A stretch of 64,000 nt of DNA from Pseudomonas sp. ATCC 13867. Lineage in GTDB: Bacteria; Pseudomonadota; Gammaproteobacteria; Pseudomonadales; Pseudomonadaceae. Positions 1-11,946 of this stretch are shown here, one piece after another (position 1 is the stretch's first letter; every line of letters begins with the position of its first letter). The notes below the pieces were generated by a model. That model saw only the letters and a program-made list of their open reading frames with translations, ran no database searches and had not been told where the DNA came from. The stretch spans positions 1-64,000 of the forward strand of contig NC_020829.1 in the NCBI RefSeq assembly GCF_000349845.1. Reading direction: 5' to 3'. A program made the translations under genes and the position numbers.

Positions 1-1533
1 GTGTCCGTGGAACTTTGGCAGCAGTGCGTGGAGCTTCTGCGCGACGAGCTGCCGTCCCAGCAATTCAATACCTGGATCCGACCTCTGCAGGTCGAGGCTG
101 AGGGTGAGGAGCTGCGCGTGTACGCACCCAATCGTTTCGTACTCGATTGGGTCAACGAGAAGTACATGGGGCGCATGCTCGAGCTGCTCAGTGAGCGTGG
201 CAACGGCCAGATCCCTGCCCTGTCGCTGCTGATCGGCAGCCGCCGCAGCCGTACTCCGCGCCCGGCGCTGGTTCCGCAGAGCCATGTCAGCGTGCAGCCG
301 ACTCCCGCGCCCACCGTAGTGGTTGCGCCGCCCCCTGTCGTGCCGGTGGCGGTTGCTCCGGTGATTCCGGAGCCGCAGCCGGTGCAGGTCGTTGCCCAGC
401 CGCTGCCTGACCTGGACGAATCCAGCCCGGGAATCGATCCACTGGCGGCCGCGATGCCGGCGACGTCGGTGCGTACCGAGCGCAACGTGCAGGTAGAAGG
501 TGCGCTCAAGCACACCAGTTACCTCAACCGCACCTTCACCTTCGAGAACTTCGTCGAAGGTAAATCCAACCAGCTGGCCCGAGCGGCGGCCTGGCAGGTG
601 GCGGACAATCTCAAGCACGGCTACAACCCGCTGTTCCTTTATGGTGGCGTCGGCCTGGGCAAGACCCACCTGATGCACGCTGTGGGTAACCATCTGCTGA
701 AGAAGAACCCCAATGCCAAGGTCGTGTACCTGCATTCGGAGCGTTTCGTCGCGGACATGGTGAAAGCGCTGCAACTGAACGCCATCAACGAATTCAAGCG
801 TTTCTACCGTTCGGTGGACGCGCTGCTGATCGACGATATCCAGTTCTTTGCCCGCAAGGAGCGTTCCCAGGAAGAGTTCTTCCACACCTTCAACGCCCTT
901 CTCGAAGGCGGCCAGCAGGTCATCCTGACCAGCGACCGCTATCCGAAGGAGATCGAAGGCCTGGAAGAGCGCCTGAAGTCGCGCTTTGGTTGGGGCCTGA
1001 CCGTGGCCGTGGAGCCGCCGGAACTGGAAACCCGTGTGGCGATCCTGATGAAGAAGGCCGAACAGGCCAAGGTCGAGCTGCCGCACGACGCTGCATTCTT
1101 CATCGCCCAGCGCATTCGCTCCAACGTGCGCGAGCTGGAAGGTGCGCTCAAGCGTGTGATCGCCCATTCCCACTTCATGGGGCGGCCGATCACCATCGAG
1201 CTGATCCGCGAGTCGCTGAAGGACCTGCTGGCACTGCAGGACAAACTGGTCAGCATCGACAACATCCAGCGTACCGTCGCCGAGTACTACAAGATCAAGA
1301 TCGCCGACCTGCTGTCCAAGCGCCGTTCGCGCTCGGTGGCGCGTCCGCGTCAGGTTGCTATGGCACTCTCCAAGGAACTGACCAACCACAGCCTGCCGGA
1401 GATCGGCGTGGCCTTCGGCGGTCGGGATCACACCACGGTGCTGCACGCCTGTCGTAAGATCGCTCAACTCAAGGAATCCGACGCGGATATCCGCGAGGAC
1501 TACAAGAACCTGCTGCGTACTCTGACCACCTGA
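1..1533 (+). CDS. dnaA: Chromosomal replication initiator DnaA
   Basis: DnaA binds DnaA boxes at oriC, melts the origin and helps load DnaB. The 510-aa protein has the four-domain layout. An N-terminal interaction domain (about 1-90) is followed by a long proline/valine-rich linker (about 90-175). The AAA+ domain has Walker [10 protein letters not shown] at 215-223 and Walker B LLIDDIQ at 275-281. The C-terminal DnaA-box-binding domain carries the signature GGRDHTTV at 473-480. The start is GTG at base 1, so the promoter and oriC upstream are outside the window. Only 29 bp separate it from dnaN. Long linkers of this kind are usual in pseudomonads. Identification is certain from the motifs and from the dnaA-dnaN-recF-gyrB order. 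Confidence 0.98.
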   Translation: MSVELWQQCVELLRDELPSQQFNTWIRPLQVEAEGEELRVYAPNRFVLDWVNEKYMGRMLELLSERGNGQIPALSLLIGSRRSRTPRPALVPQSHVSVQPTPAPTVVVAPPPVVPVAVAPVIPEPQPVQVVAQPLPDLDESSPGIDPLAAAMPATSVRTERNVQVEGALKHTSYLNRTFTFENFVEGKSNQLARAAAWQVADNLKHGYNPLFLYGGVGLGKTHLMHAVGNHLLKKNPNAKVVYLHSERFVADMVKALQLNAINEFKRFYRSVDALLIDDIQFFARKERSQEEFFHTFNALLEGGQQVILTSDRYPKEIEGLEERLKSRFGWGLTVAVEPPELETRVAILMKKAEQAKVELPHDAAFFIAQRIRSNVRELEGALKRVIAHSHFMGRPITIELIRESLKDLLALQDKLVSIDNIQRTVAEYYKIKIADLLSKRRSRSVARPRQVAMALSKELTNHSLPEIGVAFGGRDHTTVLHACRKIAQLKESDADIREDYKNLLRTLTT

Positions 1534-1562
1534 CGCAGCCTCACGAGGCAAGGGACTAGACC

Positions 1563-2669
1563 ATGCATTTCACTATTCAACGCGAAGCTCTGTTGAAACC
1601 CCTGCAACTGGTCGCTGGCGTTGTCGAGCGCCGCCAGACGCTGCCGGTTCTTTCCAACGTCCTGCTGGTCGTCGAAGGCCAGCAACTGTCGCTGACCGGT
1701 ACCGACCTGGAAGTCGAACTGGTTGGCCGCGTCGCTCTGGAGGAGGCCGCCGAACCAGGCGAGATCACCGTTCCCGCGCGCAAGCTGATGGACATCTGCA
1801 AAAGCCTGCCCAGCGATGCGTTGATCGATATCCGCGTCGACGAGCAGAAACTGGTGGTGAAGGCCGGCCGCAGCCGTTTCACTCTCTCCACCTTGCCGGC
1901 GAACGACTTTCCCACCGTGGAAGAAGGTCCGGGTTCGCTGACCTTCAGCCTGGTGCAGAGCAAGCTGCGCCGTCTGATCGACCGCACCAGCTTCGCGATG
2001 GCGCAGCAGGACGTGCGTTACTACCTCAATGGCATGTTGCTGGAAGTGGGTGGCGGCACCCTGCGCGCAGTCGCTACCGACGGTCACCGCCTGGCCATGT
2101 GCTCCTTGAGTAACGCGGTGCCGGAAGCGCAGGACCGCCACCAGGTGATCGTGCCGCGCAAGGGCATCCTGGAACTGGCTCGTCTGCTCACCGAGCAGGA
2201 CGGCGAAGTGTCCATCGTTCTTGGTCAGCACCACATCCGTGCGACCACCGGTGAGTTCACCTTTACTTCCAAGCTGGTAGACGGCAAGTTCCCCGACTAC
2301 GAACGCGTACTGCCCAAGGGCGGCGACAAGCTGGTGCTCGGTGATCGCCAGGTACTGCGCGAAGCCTTCAGCCGCACCGCCATCCTGTCGAACGAGAAGT
2401 ACCGTGGTATCCGTCTGCAACTCTCCAACGGCCTCCTGAAAATCCAGGCGAACAACCCGGAGCAGGAAGAAGCGGAAGAAGAAGTGCAGGTCGACTACAA
2501 CGGCGGCAGCCTGGAAATCGGCTTCAACGTCAGCTACCTGCTGGACGTCCTGGGTGTCATGGGTACCGAGCAGGTGCGCATGATCCTCTCCGACTCCAAT
2601 AGCAGTGCGCTGGTGCAGGAAGCGGACAACGACGATTCCGCCTACGTCGTCATGCCGATGCGCCTCTGA
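1563..2669 (+). CDS. dnaN: DNA polymerase III beta sliding clamp
   Basis: The beta clamp is the dimeric ring that tethers DNA polymerase III and other polymerases to DNA. The 368-aa length is normal for the family. The N-terminus (MHFTIQREALLKPLQ) and the C-terminus ending VVMPMRL match the known beta-clamp signature ends; the C-terminal MPMRL borders the hydrophobic partner-binding pocket. The start ATG is preceded by GAGGCAAGGGA. It lies between dnaA and recF in the conserved origin operon, with 9 bp to recF. Nothing is unusual. Confidence 0.98.
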   Translation: MHFTIQREALLKPLQLVAGVVERRQTLPVLSNVLLVVEGQQLSLTGTDLEVELVGRVALEEAAEPGEITVPARKLMDICKSLPSDALIDIRVDEQKLVVKAGRSRFTLSTLPANDFPTVEEGPGSLTFSLVQSKLRRLIDRTSFAMAQQDVRYYLNGMLLEVGGGTLRAVATDGHRLAMCSLSNAVPEAQDRHQVIVPRKGILELARLLTEQDGEVSIVLGQHHIRATTGEFTFTSKLVDGKFPDYERVLPKGGDKLVLGDRQVLREAFSRTAILSNEKYRGIRLQLSNGLLKIQANNPEQEEAEEEVQVDYNGGSLEIGFNVSYLLDVLGVMGTEQVRMILSDSNSSALVQEADNDDSAYVVMPMRL

Positions 2670-2678
2670 CGCGTATCG

Positions 2679-6202
<3,524 letters not shown>

Positions 6203-6207
6203 GCCAG
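6203..6207. repeat. Left 5-bp target-site duplication (GCCAG)
   Basis: GCCAG directly follows the gyrB TGA and precedes the terminal TGTAGGTGGG. The same five bases follow the other end of the element at 46241-46245. A 5-bp duplication is the hallmark of Tn7-family transposition. Confidence 0.95.
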
Positions 6208-6270
6208 TGTAGGTGGGCAAAGTTATTTGCCTTTTCGGCCAGAGTTAAGCGTATCGGCCAAAGTTAGTGG
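6208..6270. repeat. Transposon end adjacent to gyrB: terminal inverted repeat and TnsB-site array
   Basis: The terminus TGTAGGTGGGCAAAGTTATT (6208-6227) is followed by two further related repeats: CGGCCAGAGTTAAG (6236-6249) and CGGCCAAAGTTAGTG (6256-6270). The shared core is CCAAAGTTA. Three closely spaced sites in about 60 bp fit a Tn7-type end bound by several TnsB molecules (family knowledge). Which end acts as left or right in the Tn7 sense is not determined. Confidence 0.88.
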
Positions 6271-6282
6271 CTAGAAGAAAAA

Positions 6283-6319
6283 GAAAACCCCAGGAGGCCA
6301 TGTGCCTTCTGGGGTTTTC
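6283..6319. terminator. Bidirectional rho-independent terminator inside the transposon end
   Basis: A 16-base stem (6283-6298 with 6304-6319, one G/T-type mismatch, five-base loop CATGT) has U-rich tracts on both sides. It can end gyrB transcription from the left and the leftward defence operon from the right. It lies within the element, only 80 bp after the gyrB stop, and so may replace the native gyrB terminator that the insertion displaced to about 46.27 kb. Confidence 0.88.
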
Positions 6320-6384
6320 TTTAGATAGGTTGAGCTAGGTGAATCTTTTGGAGATGAAGAAAGCGGAGTGCGTTCGGCATTGCT

Positions 6385-6543
6385 CTAATCAGTTGGCATC
6401 CTCATCCTGTAGCCCGCCCCACCCCCACCACCAATAGGTGCTGGTACGGAGTCAGCGCCCCTAACCCCAGCGATTGCAGTGATCTTGTCTGGCTCGTCAG
6501 GAAGCCAATCAAGGCTCAGAAAACAGCAGCCTTCCAGCCCCAT
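6385..6543 (-). CDS. Possible small glycine-rich protein (52 aa)
   Basis: An ATG at 6543 opens a 52-codon frame ending in a TAG at 6385-6387. An AGGA lies nine bases before the start. The product (MGLEGCCFLSLDWLPDEP at its start) ends in a run of five glycines and a basic tail. It lies 22 bp downstream of, and in line with, the leftward defence operon, and ends before the bidirectional terminator. I do not recognise it. It may be a genuine last gene of the operon or a chance frame. Nothing else is visible between 6320 and 6565. Confidence 0.3.
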   Translation of the reverse strand: MGLEGCCFLSLDWLPDEPDKITAIAGVRGADSVPAPIGGGGGAGYRMRMPTD

Positions 6544-6565
6544 TCGTTTCTATCCTGGCTCTAAA

Positions 6566-7153
6566 TCATCGATGAAGATTCACATTAATGTGAACAACTC
6601 GAATTAGCTCTTGGCTCGTATGTCGGTGGTCGCTGATATACGCCCATTTCATCCGGTGATCGCATGTCGTTCCTTGCTGATTTACAGGAAAGCCGATATC
6701 AGCCTTGGCTCGCAGCTTAACAACGATGTCGGAGATGCCAGGCTTCTGGATGTATTCGACGACATACCCACGGCTTTGTCGCCCAGTGGAGTAGCGGGAA
6801 ACCAGCTGTTGGATAGCCTGTACATGTTTAGCTGACCCTGCATAGATCTTTGCTTCGGCCAGACGTCGTTCAGAGGATTGAATGCTCTCAGATTTAATCG
6901 TCAGGTCAACGCGACCGTTGCTGTACCCCTCACGCACTACAGAAAGGCCCGGCATGCTCAAAGCAGCCGCCAAGAATGCGGACAGTTTTTCCTCTTTATC
7001 TGCCGTCAAGTGGTGTGCCTCAGCTTCCATACGCTGAATACATTCCTCGAAATGACGATCCAAAAAATCATCAAACTCATGCTCCGTCTTTGCTTGAAAC
7101 AGCGTTCGCAAAGCAGGAAACCAGTTGAACAATGTTTTCAGGCTGTCAGCCAT
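6566..7153 (-). CDS. PD-(D/E)xK nuclease-like protein linked to hsdR
   Basis: This 195-aa protein starts at ATG 7153 (MADSLKTLFNWF), just inside the end of hsdR (overlap 7146-7153), so it is probably translated together with the restriction subunit. A longer frame exists upstream, but the coupled start is preferred. The stretch GRVDLTIKSESIQ, about 16 residues before RLAEAKIYAG, resembles the D...(D/E)xK core of restriction-endonuclease-fold proteins. The N-terminal half (LFQAKTEHEFDDFLDRHFEE) is predicted helical. The function is unknown; an auxiliary nuclease or modulator of the type I system is an inference from position and motif. Confidence 0.7.
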   Translation of the reverse strand: MADSLKTLFNWFPALRTLFQAKTEHEFDDFLDRHFEECIQRMEAEAHHLTADKEEKLSAFLAAALSMPGLSVVREGYSNGRVDLTIKSESIQSSERRLAEAKIYAGSAKHVQAIQQLVSRYSTGRQSRGYVVEYIQKPGISDIVVKLRAKADIGFPVNQQGTTCDHRMKWAYISDHRHTSQELIRVVHINVNLHR

Positions 7154-10100
7154 GCATATTTCCTCTAGCATCTCTAAGAGCCCATTGGATTGACAGGCGC
7201 TCTGCCCAATCACCTTCCCCTTGGTGTGCGGATGCCATGCGCCGCACCTCATCAAAATCCATCGGTAGGCGGGAGGTAGATGAGTCTAAATTAAGAAACT
7301 CGCGACGAAAAATACCTACGTCGTTGGCAGACAGCACGTTCAAGAGAGGGAACAAGATGTTGCTGACTGACAGCCCACTGAACTTCTCTATTTCCACCAG
7401 ATCAGAAAGACTCAAGTTTTCACAACTACTATCTAAGCGCTCAAAAAGGGTATCAACCGCTCTCGACCAGATGCCTGCAACACCGAACCTTTCCTGTATC
7501 ACCTTTAGGGCACGCGCCCTAATCTGCCCACCGCTGCGCGCTCCATCGGCATTTTGGGATTGATAAGTCACATCAAACACCATGTCCGTCAGCCAGCGTT
7601 TGAAGTTCGGGTTGTCGCTGAATTGCTTGAATAACTCAGTGTGGTCAGACAGCAGCTCCAGCACGACGCGATTGAGCGCTTTGTTGTGTTCCAACCTGGC
7701 GTTTTGCTTATCGGAGTTCGCCTGTGCATTCCTGTAGGCCTTGTCCTGGGCTACGCGCGCGGGAATCTCTTCGGTGATGACCTTGCGGATTTTGTCCTCG
7801 TCCTTCCAATCGATGTTGCCGAACAAATCGTTGAAGGTCTTGATGATGTTCGACAGCCTGTCGATTTCGGGCTCGCCGTTGCCGCCACCACCGCTCGGTG
7901 GAACGGGATCAAACGTTGCATCGGTATCGTCCATCGCCATCTTGAGAGCCGCTTGGGCTTCTACGCGATAGCTGTCCATGTCGACCGATTCCAGTACGCC
8001 TTTGGAGAGATCCTCCTCCTTGGGTGCGGGCAACTTCGGAATGAGAAAGTTTAGGAAGATCGACAGCTTCTCCCACGACGGATGGCCGTAGCTCAGGATT
8101 GCGGCAAGGAAGCCGTAACTACGCACAAATGCCTTGGCTTTGCCCTTGAATTTCACCTGCCCGTCTTCGTCTAGGTTCTCCTGGTACTCCCCCACGCAAG
8201 CGTCAAGAATTGGGTCGAGCTTGTCCCGATCTGCGCCGCCAAGGTAAAGCGCGACCAAGTCCTCAACCTGCTGCCAGCTATACACCTGCTGCCCGTCGAG
8301 CTCGGCTTTCAGGTCGTGCAGCTTGTTGGCATCGGTTTCTCCTATCTGAATCGTGGCACGGTAGTAATCCTGGAATGCCGCCTTTACTGCCTCAGCGTTG
8401 TCCGCGAAGTCGAGCACGAAGGTGTCATGCTTTTGCGGATGGGCTCTGTTGAGGCGCGACAGGGTCTGCACTGCCAGCACGCCTGCCAATGGCTTGTCCA
8501 CGTACATCGTGTGCAGTAGGGGCTCATCAAAGCCAGTGACGAACTTGTTTGCGACAATCAGAAAGCGATACGGGTCTTGCTTGAGATTGACCGGGATGTC
8601 CTTGCTCGGGAAACCGTTGAGGTCTGCCTCGGTCTTCTTCTCGCCGCCGATATCGAAGTCACCTGAGTACGCCACGATGGCCTTGTACGGGCTCTTGATC
8701 TGGGTGAGGTAGTCGGACACCTCGCGGTAATAGTCGATGGCACGTGCGATGCCGTTGCACACAATCATGGCCCGCGCCTTGCCGCCAATTTTGTGCTTGC
8801 CCGCTACCTGATCAATGAAGTGATCGACCATGATCTCGGCCTTGCAGCGGATGGCCTTGTCGTGCGATTCGACGTAATGACGGATCTTCTTAAGTGCCTT
8901 CGCCTTGTCGAATTCGGGATCGTCTTCGACGGTCTTGGCGACTTGGTAGAAGCTATCGTAGCTGGTGTAGTTCTCCACCACGTCCAGGATGAACTTCTCC
9001 TGGATGGCCTGCTTGGTTGTGTAGGTCAGTTCTTCGGGCGAGCGGAATTCCACCTTGTCACCAACGAGAGTCTTCTCGCCGAACAACTCCAGCGTCTTGT
9101 TCTTGGGCGTGGCAGTGAACGCGAAGTAGCTGGCGTTGGCCAGCAACTTCCGCGAGGCGATGCGCTTCTCGATTTCTGTGTTGACCGCATCCTGCGTGCT
9201 GTCCTCCTCAAACTCCTCTTCGGCAACCTTTCCGCCGAGGGCTTCGTGCATCCGTGCCGTGGTTTTGCCGCCCTGGCTGGAGTGCGCCTCGTCGATCAAC
9301 AGTGCGAAGTTTTTGCCGGAGAGGTCACCCAACTCATCAAGGATGAACGGGAATTTCTGCACCGTGGTGACGATGATCTTCTTGCCCCGGCGCAAGTACT
9401 CGCGCAGTTCCTGCGCGTTGTCGGAGTGGCCGAAGATCGCCGCCACGTGGTCGTAGCCCTTGATGGTGCGGGCGATCTGCGTGTCCAACGCGCGCCGGTC
9501 GGTGATGACGATGATGGAGTCGTACTGCACCGTCATCGGGTCATCCTTGCGGCGTAGCTCCACCAGCTGGTGCGCTAGCCAGGCAATGGTGTTGCTCTTG
9601 CCGCTACCTGCCGAATGCTGGATCAGATAACGCTTACTCACCCCGTCTCTGTGGGCGCGGCGCAGCAGGGCACGCACCGTGCGCAACTGATGGAAGCGCG
9701 GGAAGATTTGCTTGCGCTTCTTGCGTTTCTTGCCGCTAGCATCCGCTTCTTCCTCTTCCACCACCTGCGCGTAGCTCTCGATGATGTTGGCCAGCGACTC
9801 GCGGGTCAGCACCTGCTTCCACAGGTAATCGGTCTTTAGACCATCCGGGTTGGGCGGGTTGCCTGCGCCGCTGTTCCAGCCCTGGTTGAACGGTAGGAAC
9901 CACGAGGCCTTGCCCTTCAGCTCGGTGCAGAACGCGGCCTCCGCGTCATCCACTGCGATATGCGCAACGCAACGCCCCAATTGGAACAGCAGCTCCTGCG
10001 GGCTGCGGGTGGTCTGGTACTGGACGATGGCGTCGGCCAAGGTCTGCTTGGTCAGCGAGTTCTTCAATTCGAAGGTCAGCACCGGCAGGCCGTTGATGAA

Positions 10101-10580
10101 GATCGCCAAGTCCAGTTCGTTGCTGGAATCGTTGCTGTAGCGTAGTTGCCGGGTGACGCTGAAGATGTTCTTGCTAAAGGCATCCGTTGCAGCGGTATTG
10201 CCCGGTGTGGGAAGCAGCTTGTAGAGATCGACGTGTACCGGCCCGTGGCTCACGCCCTTGCGCAGTACGTCCACGACACCGCGCTTGGTGATCTCGCCTT
10301 GCAGCCGGTGCAGGAACTGGGTGCGCTTGATGCCCTCCGCAGCCAGTTCCAGTGTGTCCACCGCCTTGGGCTGTGTGGCTTGCAAGAAGGCCAACAACAG
10401 CACCACATCCAGCGCTACGTCGCGATTGTAGTCGGTTGGCTTGCCCTGCACGTAGCCGTTGTGGGTGGCGGCGAAGTCCCTGGGGGCCAGCTCATGGCTG
10501 TACTCGGGCTGCGGTACGCCGGTCAGGCCGCGTACCACACGCGCCTCGAACCAGCGCTCGCTGGTGTCAGTCTTCGCCAT
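7146..10580 (-). CDS. hsdR: Type I restriction enzyme, R (motor/nuclease) subunit
   Basis: HsdR translocates DNA using ATP and cleaves it far from the recognition site as part of the HsdR2M2S complex. The 1144-aa protein has an N-terminal PD-(D/E)xK nuclease domain (AIFINGLPVLTFELKN, near residue 165-172). Two RecA-like helicase domains follow, with Walker A HSAGSGKSNT near 322, the DEAH box LLIDEAHSSQ near 425 and a late SRLNRAHPQK helicase motif. The C-terminal helical region contacts HsdM/HsdS. The start at 10580 has GGAGG six bases upstream. It overlaps the end of hsdS by 14 bp, as expected for an M-S-R operon. It appears intact. Confidence 0.95.
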   Translation of the reverse strand: MAKTDTSERWFEARVVRGLTGVPQPEYSHELAPRDFAATHNGYVQGKPTDYNRDVALDVVLLLAFLQATQPKAVDTLELAAEGIKRTQFLHRLQGEITKRGVVDVLRKGVSHGPVHVDLYKLLPTPGNTAATDAFSKNIFSVTRQLRYSNDSSNELDLAIFINGLPVLTFELKNSLTKQTLADAIVQYQTTRSPQELLFQLGRCVAHIAVDDAEAAFCTELKGKASWFLPFNQGWNSGAGNPPNPDGLKTDYLWKQVLTRESLANIIESYAQVVEEEEADASGKKRKKRKQIFPRFHQLRTVRALLRRAHRDGVSKRYLIQHSAGSGKSNTIAWLAHQLVELRRKDDPMTVQYDSIIVITDRRALDTQIARTIKGYDHVAAIFGHSDNAQELREYLRRGKKIIVTTVQKFPFILDELGDLSGKNFALLIDEAHSSQGGKTTARMHEALGGKVAEEEFEEDSTQDAVNTEIEKRIASRKLLANASYFAFTATPKNKTLELFGEKTLVGDKVEFRSPEELTYTTKQAIQEKFILDVVENYTSYDSFYQVAKTVEDDPEFDKAKALKKIRHYVESHDKAIRCKAEIMVDHFIDQVAGKHKIGGKARAMIVCNGIARAIDYYREVSDYLTQIKSPYKAIVAYSGDFDIGGEKKTEADLNGFPSKDIPVNLKQDPYRFLIVANKFVTGFDEPLLHTMYVDKPLAGVLAVQTLSRLNRAHPQKHDTFVLDFADNAEAVKAAFQDYYRATIQIGETDANKLHDLKAELDGQQVYSWQQVEDLVALYLGGADRDKLDPILDACVGEYQENLDEDGQVKFKGKAKAFVRSYGFLAAILSYGHPSWEKLSIFLNFLIPKLPAPKEEDLSKGVLESVDMDSYRVEAQAALKMAMDDTDATFDPVPPSGGGGNGEPEIDRLSNIIKTFNDLFGNIDWKDEDKIRKVITEEIPARVAQDKAYRNAQANSDKQNARLEHNKALNRVVLELLSDHTELFKQFSDNPNFKRWLTDMVFDVTYQSQNADGARSGGQIRARALKVIQERFGVAGIWSRAVDTLFERLDSSCENLSLSDLVEIEKFSGLSVSNILFPLLNVLSANDVGIFRREFLNLDSSTSRLPMDFDEVRRMASAHQGEGDWAERLSIQWALRDARGNMHG

Positions 10581-11946
10581 CACCATCCTCCTCTTCAGTC
10601 ACATCCTCTTGGTCATCGCCCAGCGCGGCCAACGCCGTGTCGTCCACTACGTCCTCCGGACTGGGTTGCCAGCCCCGCACGTCCACTTGGCCCGTGACCA
10701 CATCGCCAATCAGGCGGTCGCGGAATTCGCGGATCAGTTTGATTTCATCTTCGGCGCGGGCGATGGCTTCGTCCAAGTCCTTCGTTTCACGCAATATGTG
10801 CGACAGAATCGCTTCCTGTTCATCTTGACGTGGAATGGGGAGCCGTACATTGCCGATGAAAGTCCAATCGGCACGTGGCATCTTCGCGCCCGCCGTGGAG
10901 CTGTTAATCAGGTCAATGACGCGCTTGCAGCGCAGTAGCTGCTCGAGATAAGCAGGAAGGACTAGTTCCTTGCGCGCCCGCAGCACGAGAAACTCGCTCA
11001 CGCATACGCCAGCACGGTGCGCCCGCGTTACCTTCGCCAAGTAGGGACGGAGTTTTCCGAACAGAACGTCGCCGGCGATAAACCGTTTCACCGTGCTAGC
11101 AAATTCGACTTCGCCCTCAAGCGGCCGCGCCACGCCAGTCCAACTTTGAACGTGCTCCAGTGCCAGATAAATTTCCTCGTTGGCTTTGGTTGTGGTCTGG
11201 TTCGTAGTGTTACTGGCGAGGAACTTCAATCGGCGAAGCTCCCAATGCTCCGGTACCTCACCCAGCCATTCGATGCCAGAAGGCTTGAGCGCGACAGCAG
11301 CATCGAGACCGCGTGTAACGGCGTGGTCGATGATGCGCAGCTTCTGTTCGGTGAGCAGCTTGATGAGATCGCGCTTGGTCTTAATTAATCGGGCGGTGTG
11401 TGCGTCCTGCGCGCGTAAGTAGGCAACGATCTGGTCTTGCTCAGGGCGAGGCGGCTGGATCAGTTGAATGTCGAGAAATTGATTCGGGTAAAGGCGCAGA
11501 CGCGAAGCGCGGATACCGGTCGAGCGGCCGATGTATTCGGCCGCGTAGGCACGGGTGCGCAACAGGTAATCGAGATACGCCGGGTTGAAGCTGTCGGCCT
11601 GGTGCGGGCGGTACACGCCATAGGCGGGACTGACGATGCCCACGTGCCTGCTCGCACCAAGCGCTGCCATCCAAGCCCATAGCGTGTTGATGACGATATC
11701 GCCGGGGCGGCACAGTTTGGAGCCTATGTAGCTCGCTGCCTTGAACATCGTCACGTTCTTCTGGCTGCGCGGGGTCACTCCTGTGAGGTGCGACACCGAC
11801 AGCAATTCTTCCTGCCCGGTCTTCGAGCGCTCATCCACCTCGCGGAAGAAGGTTTTGGCGCGTTGCTCATTCCAGTGCTCCGGTACGGAGAGCAACCAAC
11901 GCATCTTCGGCTTCCGATACTTCGGGTATGCGCTCGCTGCACCCAT
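10567..11946 (-). CDS. hsdS: Type I restriction-modification specificity subunit S
   Basis: HsdS holds the two target-recognition domains that set the bipartite DNA site of the type I enzyme. The 459-aa protein has two similar halves. Each opens with a W-x-x-x-VPEHW-type segment (WLLSVPEHWNEQR at the N-terminus, WLGEVPEHWELRRL after the central spacer) and each ends with a coiled-coil spacer (PEQDQIVAYLRAQDAHTARL, then DEQEAILSHILRETKDLDEA). The C-terminal tail is strikingly acidic (EEEDGDGED). The start is ATG 11946, sharing a TGATG overlap with the hsdM stop. The recognition sequence cannot be deduced from the sequence alone. Confidence 0.94.
   Translation of the reverse strand: MGAASAYPKYRKPKMRWLLSVPEHWNEQRAKTFFREVDERSKTGQEELLSVSHLTGVTPRSQKNVTMFKAASYIGSKLCRPGDIVINTLWAWMAALGASRHVGIVSPAYGVYRPHQADSFNPAYLDYLLRTRAYAAEYIGRSTGIRASRLRLYPNQFLDIQLIQPPRPEQDQIVAYLRAQDAHTARLIKTKRDLIKLLTEQKLRIIDHAVTRGLDAAVALKPSGIEWLGEVPEHWELRRLKFLASNTTNQTTTKANEEIYLALEHVQSWTGVARPLEGEVEFASTVKRFIAGDVLFGKLRPYLAKVTRAHRAGVCVSEFLVLRARKELVLPAYLEQLLRCKRVIDLINSSTAGAKMPRADWTFIGNVRLPIPRQDEQEAILSHILRETKDLDEAIARAEDEIKLIREFRDRLIGDVVTGQVDVRGWQPSPEDVVDDTALAALGDDQEDVTEEEDGDGED

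Noticed and set aside
6208..6214. Resemblance of the transposon end (TGTAGG) to the REP start (TGTAGGAGCG)
   Set aside because: Only six bases are shared. The rest of the end follows the CCAAAGTTA pattern and the REP has a different stem; likely coincidence.
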